Origin: CAIJXO01 sp964485905
GTDB lineage: Bacteria > Patescibacteriota > Minisyncoccia > Phycocordibacterales > GWA1-40-21
Assembly (NCBI GenBank): GCA_964485905.1
Contig: CAZAJY010000017.1
Location: 1-13,122, forward strand
Direction: 5' to 3'
Length of the DNA stretch: 13,122 bases
The notes beneath the pieces are model-generated. The model was not told the origin of the DNA and did no database searches. It saw only the letters and a list, made by a program, of their open reading frames with translations. The number at the start of each line of letters is the position of its first letter. Position 1 is the stretch's first letter. The position numbers and the translations under genes were made by a program. Below are positions 5,489 through 12,006 of the stretch, one piece after another.

Positions 5489-5522
5489 ATATTTGCTTGT
5501 TTCTTTACTTTTCTAAAAGGTG

Positions 5523-5572
5523 TATAATATAAAAGTATTGAGGTTGGGATGTTTATTAGTTTAATTTTATAA
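5523..5572 (+). promoter_or_regulatory. -10 element and short upstream ORF before the peptidase cluster
   Basis: TATAAT at 5523-5528 is the likely -10; the -35 is poor. The leader (about 40 bases) contains ATG at 5549 opening a 7-codon ORF (MFISLIL) that stops four bases before the real ATG at 5577, so translation could pass from one to the other. Confidence 0.45.
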
Positions 5573-5576
5573 ATAA

Positions 5577-6458
5577 ATGAAAAAAATTATTATTGCCATT
5601 GTTATTATTATATTAGTTGTTGTTGGTGTTTATTATTTTATAAAATCATCCAACAGTGTGGTGGTGATTGATAATACACCAGTTGCTTCTAGTGCGGATA
5701 CTGTTATTGTTGATAAAACAAAAACCGTTATCGGTAAATCAGTAGAGGGAAGAGATATCACGGCTTATCATTACGGAAATGGAACCACGACTGAACTTTT
5801 ATTAGTAGGAGGTATTCATGGTGGTTATGAATGGAATACTGTTTTAGTTGCTTACAAGGCGATGGATTATTTACAAGCTAATCCAAATATTATTCCTACA
5901 AATGTTAAAGTGACTATTATTCCTGTCTTAAATCCTGATGGTTTGAATAAAGTTGTTGGAACTTCTTCTCGTTTTATTGCTGCAGATGTGCCAGCAGAAA
6001 GTCAAACTATTGTCGGACGTTTTAATGGTAATACCGTTGATTTGAATCGTAACTTTGATTGTGATTGGCAAGCTGAAGGTAAGTGGCAGACAAAGACGGT
6101 AAGTGGTGGCGAGCAGGCTTTTTCCGAGCCAGAAAGTCAAGCAATTAAAAGTTATATTGACAGTCAAAATCCAACTGCCGTTTTGGTTTGGTATAGTGCT
6201 GCTGGTGGGGTTTTCTCTTCCAGTTGTCATAATGGTGTCTTAACTGAAACAAAAAATTTGACCAATACTTATGCTAAAGCTTCCGGTTATCCAGCTTATG
6301 AAGAATTTAACTTTTATGAAATTACTGGTGATATGGTGAATTGGTTAGCAAAAGAAAAGATTCCAGCCATTAGCGTTCTTTTGACCAATCATAATGATGT
6401 AGAATGGAGTAAAAATCAGGCTGGTATTGATGCTCTTCTTAAATATTACGCTGACTAA
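5577..6458 (+). CDS. M14 carboxypeptidase paralogue 1, predicted inactive
   Basis: A 293-aa protein with an N-terminal membrane anchor (residues 3-22) and an extracytoplasmic M14 metallocarboxypeptidase domain. Family motifs present are GGIHGGYEWN (H81 and E85, the first two zinc ligands), NPDG (119-122) and DLNRNF (N157, R158 for substrate carboxylate binding). Two essential residues are replaced compared with the next gene: the third zinc ligand His is Tyr206 (VWYSAA versus FWHSQS), and the catalytic Glu is Leu268 (SVLLTN versus TVELQT). The fold and the NR pair are kept and the frame is intact, so it may bind peptides without cleaving them, or help the second copy. Its TAA overlaps the next ATG by one base (TAATG), so both are translated together. 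Confidence 0.85.
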   Translation: MKKIIIAIVIIILVVVGVYYFIKSSNSVVVIDNTPVASSADTVIVDKTKTVIGKSVEGRDITAYHYGNGTTTELLLVGGIHGGYEWNTVLVAYKAMDYLQANPNIIPTNVKVTIIPVLNPDGLNKVVGTSSRFIAADVPAESQTIVGRFNGNTVDLNRNFDCDWQAEGKWQTKTVSGGEQAFSEPESQAIKSYIDSQNPTAVLVWYSAAGGVFSSSCHNGVLTETKNLTNTYAKASGYPAYEEFNFYEITGDMVNWLAKEKIPAISVLLTNHNDVEWSKNQAGIDALLKYYAD

Positions 6459-7321
6459 TGAAATCTCTCTCTCTTCGCTGGCTGATTATTTCGGTCCTTA
6501 TTTTGGTGGTGATCATTTTTGGTTTGTGGTTTTTTCTTAAAAAACCCGTATCAATAGAGACCGTTATTCCTCAGAATTCTTTTGTCCAGCAAATTGGGTC
6601 GTCAGTTCAGAGCCGAAAAATTGAGGCCTATAGTTTTGGGCAAGGTAATATTCATTTAGCTTTTGTTGGTGGTATTCATGGTGGTTATGAATGGAACAGT
6701 GTGTTATTAGCTTATCAAGCAATTGATTATTTAACAGCCAATCCAGAAATAGTTCCCGCTAATTTAACGGTGACTATAATTCCTAATGCCAACCCTGACG
6801 GTGTTTTTGCGGTGACTAATAAAGAGGGGAGATTTACTGTGGCAGATGTAAAAACAAATTTATTAAACGGCACTGGCCGTTTTAATGCCAATCAAGTTGA
6901 TCTTAATCGAAATTTTGCTTGTAATTGGCAAGCAACTAGTACCTGGAAAAATAATATTGTTAGTGCTGGCACGACATCTTTTTCTGAACCCGAGGCTAAG
7001 GCGATCCGAGATTTTGTTTTGGCTAATAAACCGAAGGCCGTAGTTTTTTGGCATAGTCAATCCAATGCGGTTTATGCGTCAGAATGTAATGATGGAATTT
7101 TACCAGAGACACTTAATATAATGACTACCTATGCTCAAGGTGCTAAATATCCGGCGGTTAAATCTTTTGACAGTTATAAAGTGACTGGCGATGCCGAGGG
7201 TTGGTTAGCTTCTATTAATATTCCAGCTATTACAGTGGAACTGCAGACTCACGAAACTATTGAATGGGAACGAAATTTAGCTGGAATTAAAGCACTTTTT
7301 GATTATTACAAGGTAAAATGA
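6458..7321 (+). CDS. M14 zinc carboxypeptidase, membrane-anchored, complete active site
   Basis: A 287-aa M14 metallopeptidase with an N-terminal anchor (residues 8-27). All expected catalytic residues are visible: H74 and E78 in GGIHGGYEWN, H199 in FWHSQ (third zinc ligand), N150-R151 in DLNRNF, NPDG at 112-115, and the general base E261 in TVELQTH. In this family the enzyme removes C-terminal residues, and some members trim peptidoglycan stem peptides at the gamma-D-Glu/diaminopimelate level. Context with VanY suggests a cell-wall role, but this is inference. It is a tandem paralogue of the preceding gene: a 26-base stretch around the HxxxE motif is identical at 5811-5836 and 6671-6696. It starts by 1-base overlap and is followed after 12 bases by the VanY gene. 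Confidence 0.9.
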   Translation: MKSLSLRWLIISVLILVVIIFGLWFFLKKPVSIETVIPQNSFVQQIGSSVQSRKIEAYSFGQGNIHLAFVGGIHGGYEWNSVLLAYQAIDYLTANPEIVPANLTVTIIPNANPDGVFAVTNKEGRFTVADVKTNLLNGTGRFNANQVDLNRNFACNWQATSTWKNNIVSAGTTSFSEPEAKAIRDFVLANKPKAVVFWHSQSNAVYASECNDGILPETLNIMTTYAQGAKYPAVKSFDSYKVTGDAEGWLASINIPAITVELQTHETIEWERNLAGIKALFDYYKVK

Positions 7322-7333
7322 TAGACTTATAAT

Positions 7334-8242
7334 ATGAAAGAATTTGTTGATAAAGCAGTAAAAATATCTAAAGGTTCTAAATGGCTGGTAATTTCTGATG
7401 GAGTTATTTTGCTTATTGTTTTGGTAATAATTGGTGCTTTTTATTTTGAATTTAATAGTATTAGAGTATTAAAAAGTGATTTTGCTTCTTCTACAGAGAT
7501 TTTAAATCAGAGAGTGACAAATTTGGAAAATGGTTTGGCTGCAGCTAGTAGCGAATTTTCTCAGAAATTACAGGAGCAACAGCAAGCTAATAATGATCTC
7601 CAGGATACTATTAGTGATGTCACAGATACCGTCGGAACTTTAGAAAAATTATCTAAGACTGATAAGGAATTATTACAGAAATATTCTAAAGTATATTTCT
7701 TGAGTGATAATTATGTACCGATGAGCTTGGACAATATTGACTCACAATATATATTTGATCCGACTAAAAATTTACAATTCCATGCTTCAGCCCTAACCTT
7801 TTTGGAGCGAATGATGAGCCGAGCCGAGCGTGCCGGTGTTTCTATTAAGATTGTTTCGGCCTATCGATCTTTCGGTACACAATCAAGTTTAAAAAGTACT
7901 TATTTGATCACCTATGGTAGTGGTGCCAATCAATTTTCGGCTGATCAAGGTTATTCTGAACATCAATTGGGAACGGCCGTTGATATTACAACCGAAGGCA
8001 CGGTGGCAATGCTAACTACGGCCTTTGATCGAACACCAACTTATACTTGGTTGGCTAATAATGCTTATAAGTATGGTTTTGTTTTATCTTATTCTAAAAA
8101 TAATATTTATTATCAGTATGAACCGTGGCATTGGCGATTTGTGGGGGTTGAACTAGCCACTTATTTACATAATAAGGATTTGAATTTTTCTGATTTGGAT
8201 CAGCGTGAGATTGATACTTACTTAGTAAATATATTTGACTAA
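7334..8242 (+). CDS. VanY-type D-alanyl-D-alanine carboxypeptidase (M15B)
   Basis: A 302-aa protein with one membrane helix (residues about 17-38), a stalk-like coiled coil (about 50-115) and a C-terminal VanY domain (about 145-280). Catalytic features are complete: SAYRS (R178), SEHQLGTAVD with zinc ligands H210 and D217, and EPWHWR with E263 as base and H266 as third zinc ligand. Such enzymes remove the terminal D-Ala from peptidoglycan pentapeptides outside the membrane. It follows the M14 pair after 12 bases and probably shares their mRNA, forming a wall-peptide trimming cluster. TATAAT lies immediately before the ATG but is too close to start this mRNA. No vanA/vanH/vanX-like genes are nearby, so maintenance rather than vancomycin resistance is likely. 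Confidence 0.92.
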   Translation: MKEFVDKAVKISKGSKWLVISDGVILLIVLVIIGAFYFEFNSIRVLKSDFASSTEILNQRVTNLENGLAAASSEFSQKLQEQQQANNDLQDTISDVTDTVGTLEKLSKTDKELLQKYSKVYFLSDNYVPMSLDNIDSQYIFDPTKNLQFHASALTFLERMMSRAERAGVSIKIVSAYRSFGTQSSLKSTYLITYGSGANQFSADQGYSEHQLGTAVDITTEGTVAMLTTAFDRTPTYTWLANNAYKYGFVLSYSKNNIYYQYEPWHWRFVGVELATYLHNKDLNFSDLDQREIDTYLVNIFD

Positions 8243-8248
8243 AAACCA

Positions 8249-8277
8249 TTGTTTCCCACCTTTAAATCAGGTATAAT
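8249..8277 (+). promoter_or_regulatory. Promoter of the P-type ATPase gene (TTGTTT-17-TATAAT)
   Basis: TTGTTT (8249-8254), a 17-bp spacer and TATAAT (8272-8277). The predicted start is about five bases before the ATG at 8289, giving an almost leaderless mRNA. Confidence 0.72.
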
Positions 8278-8288
8278 TTACTTATATT

Positions 8289-10961
8289 ATGAGTCAATTA
8301 TCATTTAAAAATTGGTATTCATTATCAACCAAAGAAGTTTTTTCTAAACTGGAAACTAAGCCGGGAGGTTTGAGCGTTTCCGAGGCAAAATTACGGTTGG
8401 AAAAAGATGGAAGAAATGTTTTGCCGACGGAAAAAGCTTATTCTAAATTAAAACTTTTCCTTAATCAATTTAATAGTCCTTTGGTGATTATTTTCCTGAT
8501 TGCTGGCGGAGTTTCTCTTTATCTAGGACATTATTCTGATGCGATTTTTATTATTATTGTTTTACTAATCAATACCACCGTTGGTTTTTATCAGGAGGAT
8601 AAGGCCAATTCTTCTTTGGCAGCCTTGCGACAATTAGTGACGATTTCAGCTCGAGTTTTTCGTGATACAAATTTAAAAGAAGTTAATAGTGAAGAGCTGG
8701 TACCCGGGGATATTATTAGGTTGAAGGCGGGAGATAAAGTACCGGCCGATGTTCGTTTGGCGGAGACTAAAAATTTTAAAGTTAATGAGGCCAGCCTGAC
8801 CGGTGAATGGATTGGGGTTAGTAAAATAACAGAAGAGATTTCGGGTGAACCACCACTGGCCGATCAAATTAATATGGCTTTTATGGGTACTATTGTTGAA
8901 GCGGGGACGGCCACCGCCGTGGTGGTGACAACCGGTTTACAAACCGCCATTGGTAATATCGTTTCTCTTTTACGAGAAACTAAAGAGCGAAAAACTCCAT
9001 TGCAACAAAAAATAACCACCCTATCGCGCTGGGTCGGAACTTTTGTCTTGGCTATTATTGGTCTGGTCATTCTTCTCGGATATTTAAAAGGTCAATCATT
9101 TAAAGATATTTTTGTGGCTTCTCTCGCTTTGGCCGTGTCCGCTGTTCCCGCTGGTCTATTGCCTGCTATCACCGTCATTTTGGCTTTGGGTATGCGGCGA
9201 ATTTTAAAGCATAATGGTTTAGTGCGAAAATTAATTGCTAATGAAACCTTGGGTAGCGTGACGGTCATCTGTACCGATAAGACGGGGACACTGACAGAGG
9301 GTAAAATGCAGGTCAGTCATATTTTGACTGGTTCACGAGAGTTGCTAAGTAATAATCGTGATCCGATTGTGAATATTGATGATACTAATAGTTTAGAATC
9401 TCATATTTTAGCTTTAAAAGCCGCTGTTTTATCCAACGAAGCTTTTATTGAGAATCCCGATGATGAATTTCATAATTGGATTGTTCGTGGTGATCCGACT
9501 TCGCGGGCCTTATTAATCGCTGGAACTCAGGCTGGTTTATCGAAGAAAAAATTGGAAAAAGAATATCCACGCCTTGAGAGTCTGGCTTTTAGTTCTGAGG
9601 CAAAATATTCTGCTTCACTTCACAAAAAATCCGAAGGCGGAAAAATTTTATATGTGATTGGCGCGCCGGAAATTATTGCTTCACGAGCCATTAATTTTCA
9701 AGTGGATGATCATAAAAATAGATTGGATTCAGCGGAACATCAAAAACTTTTACAGAAGATTGATGATCTGACGGTCAAAGGATTGAGAGTTATTGCCTGT
9801 GCCTATCGAGAATTTCCGAAACAGAAGCGGGTGGGGTCGATTGATGATTTGGTCCAAGGTTTAACCTTGGTTGGTTATATTGCTCTGAAAGATCCTTTAC
9901 GCATTGATGCCAAAGATTCTATTTTACTAACGAAAAGGGCGGGTATTCGGACTATTTTGATTACTGGCGATCATCATTTGACGGCCCAAGCTATTGCGAC
10001 GGAGGTTGGAATTGATAGTCATTCTAATCAAATTTTAGAAGGTCCGGATTTAGATAATCTTTCGGCCGAAGAATTAAGAAAGAAGGTCAAGCAAATTAAT
10101 ATTTATGCGCGTGTTTCTCCGAGTCATAAATTACGAATTGTGGATGCTTTGCAGGCTGAAGGGGAGGTGGTGGCCATGTTAGGCGACGGGGTCAATGACG
10201 CGCCAGCTTTAAAGATGGCTGATGTGGGGGTAGTGGTGGGCTCGGGGACTGATGTGGCCAAAGAAGTGGCTGATGTGGTTTTGCTAGATGATAACTTTAA
10301 GACTATTGTTAAGGCAATTGAGCAAGGCCGGATTATCTTTCAAAATATTCGAAAAGTTTTTGTTTATTTAGTGGCTGATGATTTTTCGGAGTTATTTTTG
10401 TTTTTAGCGGCGATGCTTTTGGGTTTACCGTTGCCTTTATTGGCTGCTCAAATTTTGTGGATTAATTTGGTGGAAGATGGTTTACCGGATATTGCTTTGA
10501 CGACGGAGCAGGAGACTATTGGGGTGATGGATGAAAAACCACGTGATCCTAAAGAACCAATTTTAAATAAACAAATCAAGAAGTGGTTATTACCGATTTT
10601 CTTTATTAGTAGTCTAGCCGCTTTTCTGACATTTTTTGGTCTATGGAAGATTACCGGTGATTTGGATAAGGCGCGAACCATTACTTTTGCTCTGATGTGT
10701 TTTGATTCATTAGTCTTTTCTTTCAGTGTTTGTTCTTTTAAACGGCCAATGTTCAGGCGAGACATTTTTTCCAATAGATTATTGGTGGGGGCGGCTCTGA
10801 TTGGCCTGTTACTCCTCTTTTCTGGTATTTACTTTTTACCTTTTCAAAAATTATTAGCCACTCAGCCATTAATACTTACCGATTGGTTAATTATTTTGTT
10901 GGTTAGTATCGTGGAAATCATTTTAATTGAGTGGTTTAAGAAAAAATCTTTTAAATTTTAA
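8289..10961 (+). CDS. P2-type cation-transporting P-type ATPase
   Basis: An 890-aa ion pump of the SERCA/PMA1-like P2 group. Order: N-terminal cation-ATPase domain (1-75), M1-M2, actuator domain with LTGEW (TGE 171-173), M3-M4 (about 250-300), phosphorylation site DKTGTLTEG (D330), nucleotide-binding domain (about 345-530), TGD (559-561), hinge GDGVNDAP (632-639), then M5-M10. The M4 motif is AVPAGLLPA (A288), where Ca2+ pumps have PEGL with a cation-binding Glu. M5 keeps acidic residues (DDFSE: D697, D698, E701) and M6 reads NLVEDG (N726, E729, D730). The nucleotide-site KGAPE lysine is Ile (VIGAPE, 457-461). The transported ion therefore cannot be assigned; Ca2+ by the standard two-site scheme looks doubtful. 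It has its own promoter, and length is normal for the family. Confidence 0.93.
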   Translation: MSQLSFKNWYSLSTKEVFSKLETKPGGLSVSEAKLRLEKDGRNVLPTEKAYSKLKLFLNQFNSPLVIIFLIAGGVSLYLGHYSDAIFIIIVLLINTTVGFYQEDKANSSLAALRQLVTISARVFRDTNLKEVNSEELVPGDIIRLKAGDKVPADVRLAETKNFKVNEASLTGEWIGVSKITEEISGEPPLADQINMAFMGTIVEAGTATAVVVTTGLQTAIGNIVSLLRETKERKTPLQQKITTLSRWVGTFVLAIIGLVILLGYLKGQSFKDIFVASLALAVSAVPAGLLPAITVILALGMRRILKHNGLVRKLIANETLGSVTVICTDKTGTLTEGKMQVSHILTGSRELLSNNRDPIVNIDDTNSLESHILALKAAVLSNEAFIENPDDEFHNWIVRGDPTSRALLIAGTQAGLSKKKLEKEYPRLESLAFSSEAKYSASLHKKSEGGKILYVIGAPEIIASRAINFQVDDHKNRLDSAEHQKLLQKIDDLTVKGLRVIACAYREFPKQKRVGSIDDLVQGLTLVGYIALKDPLRIDAKDSILLTKRAGIRTILITGDHHLTAQAIATEVGIDSHSNQILEGPDLDNLSAEELRKKVKQINIYARVSPSHKLRIVDALQAEGEVVAMLGDGVNDAPALKMADVGVVVGSGTDVAKEVADVVLLDDNFKTIVKAIEQGRIIFQNIRKVFVYLVADDFSELFLFLAAMLLGLPLPLLAAQILWINLVEDGLPDIALTTEQETIGVMDEKPRDPKEPILNKQIKKWLLPIFFISSLAAFLTFFGLWKITGDLDKARTITFALMCFDSLVFSFSVCSFKRPMFRRDIFSNRLLVGAALIGLLLLFSGIYFLPFQKLLATQPLILTDWLIILLVSIVEIILIEWFKKKSFKF

Positions 10962-10983
10962 ATAAAATACTTACTTTTTTCGT

Positions 10984-11012
10984 TTGATTATTTTTTTACT
11001 TTTTGATATTAT
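10984..11012 (+). promoter_or_regulatory. Promoter of the 36-aa basic peptide gene
   Basis: TTGATT (10984-10989), a 17-bp spacer and TATTAT (11007-11012). Predicted start is about 11019. The Shine-Dalgarno sequence GGAAGGAG (11030-11037) is six bases before the ATG at 11044. Confidence 0.65.
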
Positions 11013-11043
11013 TTTAAAAGACAACAAAAGGAAGGAGCCTTTT

Positions 11044-11154
11044 ATGAATAAGGACGAAGTTCGTCGTATGATTTTGGTCAGAGACGGAAAGGGTAAGAAG
11101 GTTCTCAAATCGAAGTCCTACGTTTCAACGAAGGTCACGACTTCTAAGAAATGA
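11044..11154 (+). CDS. Short basic peptide (36 aa), unknown function
   Basis: A 36-codon frame (MNKDEVRRMILVRDGKGKKV through VTTSKK) ending in TGA. It is strongly basic, about a third Lys/Arg, with no cysteines or hydrophobic segment. Translation signals are unusually good for this window: a near-perfect Shine-Dalgarno sequence six bases upstream and a well-spaced promoter. A terminator lies 112 bases beyond the stop. Composition resembles the lipoprotein cassette at 4746 rather than the AT-rich neighbours. It may bind nucleic acid or the ribosome because of its charge, but this is speculation. It is short, so the call rests mainly on the signals around it. Confidence 0.55.
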   Translation: MNKDEVRRMILVRDGKGKKVLKSKSYVSTKVTTSKK

Positions 11155-11224
11155 TCTCTCCCCACGAAAGCGACCGCTTAGACTCGTATACGTACGTACA
11201 ACACCTCACTACAACCTACCAGTT

Positions 11225-11245
11225 TCTTCAACCTTCAGTTGGAGA
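11225..11245 (+). other. Stem-loop in the 3' region of the 36-aa peptide mRNA
   Basis: TCTTCAAC (11225-11232) pairs with GTTGGAGA (11238-11245), 8 bp including one G-U, around a 5-base loop. It lies between the peptide stop and the terminator. The 112-base untranslated stretch could hold a small RNA or be mRNA-stabilising. Confidence 0.4.
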
Positions 11246-11266
11246 AAACAAGTCTAAGTAAGTCCG

Positions 11267-11310
11267 CCCTGCATCTTCATTGGAAGATGCGGGGTTCTTT
11301 CTTTACTTTT
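11267..11310 (+). terminator. Strong Rho-independent terminator
   Basis: CCCTGCATCTTC (11267-11278) pairs with GAAGATGCGGGG (11283-11294), 12 bp with one G-U, over an ATTG loop, followed by a T-rich tail to 11310. Confidence 0.92.
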
Positions 11311-11320
11311 TAATAAAAAA

Positions 11321-11566
11321 GTGATTAACGAGACGAAGGCTCATTTTTATACTAGCCGATATCGTGACCTGCTACTATTGGTGACCTTTGTTTCGTGTCC
11401 GTTGGAGAAGCTTCCTTTTTCCAGCGGAAGAATGGACAACGCTTTCGCCATGATTCTACACGACCCAGCTAGCCCCAGGCAGGAAATCAGCTTCTTGATC
11501 AAAACCGAAGATTTCCTGAAGAGACGTTTCGATCTGAAAGTGGAAAGATTCGTAAGGATTTCCTGA
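11321..11566 (+). CDS. Doubtful small ORF (81 aa from GTG)
   Basis: An open frame from GTG 11321 to TGA 11566 lies between two terminator-like hairpins and has the moderate GC of the other small cassettes. The C-terminal half (DPASPRQEISFLIKTEDFLKRRFDLKVERFV) looks like plausible protein with amphipathic helices. The N-terminal half is less convincing, and an internal ATG at 11432 would give 44 residues. No Shine-Dalgarno sequence precedes the GTG. Two minus-strand frames overlap the same bases, so the coding strand is uncertain. An 8-bp inverted repeat (AGGATTTC/GAAATCCT, 11555-11578) spans the stop. I recognise no family, and this could be noncoding. Confidence 0.3.
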   Translation: MINETKAHFYTSRYRDLLLLVTFVSCPLEKLPFSSGRMDNAFAMILHDPASPRQEISFLIKTEDFLKRRFDLKVERFVRIS

Positions 11567-11594
11567 GGAAGAAATCCTGGCACTTGGCAAGAGT

Positions 11595-11629
11595 AAAAAA
11601 AGGGGGGCGTATACCGTGCGTACCCCCCC
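11595..11629. terminator. Hairpin terminator, best on the minus strand
   Basis: GGGGGG (11602-11607) plus GTA (609-611) pairs with TAC plus CCCCCC (11621-11629), one C bulged. On the minus strand it is followed by seven T (11601-11595), a proper terminator for leftward transcription. On the plus strand only a weak T-rich tail follows. Confidence 0.7.
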
Positions 11630-11653
11630 TATTTCTATAGGTGGATAATTCAT

Positions 11654-11682
11654 TTGACAAATTTGTTTTGGAGTCCTATTAT
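11654..11682 (+). promoter_or_regulatory. Consensus promoter of the interrupted secreted-protein gene
   Basis: Perfect TTGACA (11654-11659), a 17-bp spacer and TATTAT (11677-11682). Predicted start is about 11689, giving a leader of roughly 100 bases, the longest for a + strand gene here. Confidence 0.8.
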
Positions 11683-11700
11683 TAAGATAGTTAAAAGTGT

Positions 11701-11736
11701 CCTTTCAAAGGTCCAATTTATTGGCGTAAAGGTCCA
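11701..11736 (+). repeat. In-phase direct repeats in the leader, possible operator
   Basis: AAAGGTCCA occurs at 11707-11715 and again at 11728-11736, start to start 21 bp, two helical turns. The first copy overlaps the palindrome CCTTTCAAAGG (11701-11711), giving a third half-site in reverse. This is a layout expected for a DNA-binding dimer downstream of the promoter, or for leader RNA structure. Confidence 0.45.
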
Positions 11737-11788
11737 TTATTTTACTAGTCTTAAATTTTATTATTAGTTTTATTAATTTTATAAACAT

Positions 11789-11983
11789 ATGAAAAAATAT
11801 TTATCAATTTTTCTTGTAGGTTTTCTTGTCTTGATAGTAGGACTGACAGTGGCGAATAATATAATAGCTGGGGTTTCTTCCTCTATTAATATAAATTCCG
11901 TCTCAACAACCACCGCTGGTGTAGCAACTCTTTATGGAACATTAGTCAGTAAAGACGCATCTTGTAAGGTACCCCTTTTTTAA
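11789..11983 (+). pseudogene. 5' fragment of a secreted protein gene cut by an IS element
   Basis: Residues 1-28 form a signal peptide or anchor (MKKYLSIFLVGFLVLIVGLT, then ANNIIAGVSS). The following residues (INSVSTTTAGVATLYGTLVS) resemble the first strands of a fibronectin-III-like or other surface beta domain, where the pattern VATLYGTLVS is common. The frame ends at TAA 11981, only nine bases before the terminal repeat of the IS element, and the last residues (KVPLF) may already be encoded by the IS. A gene with a consensus promoter and a long leader is unlikely to encode only 64 residues, so I read it as a truncated gene whose remainder lies beyond the right edge. An intact small secreted protein is the alternative. 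Confidence 0.55.
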
Positions 11984-12006
11984 GACAAACATTACACCAA
12001 TTACTC

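Noticed and set aside
11347..11653. Two minus-strand frames (78 and 65 aa) opposite the 11321 ORF
   Set aside because: Neither has a start signal. One crosses the terminator hairpin and the other begins just downstream of it in its own direction, so transcription would be expected to stop before it.
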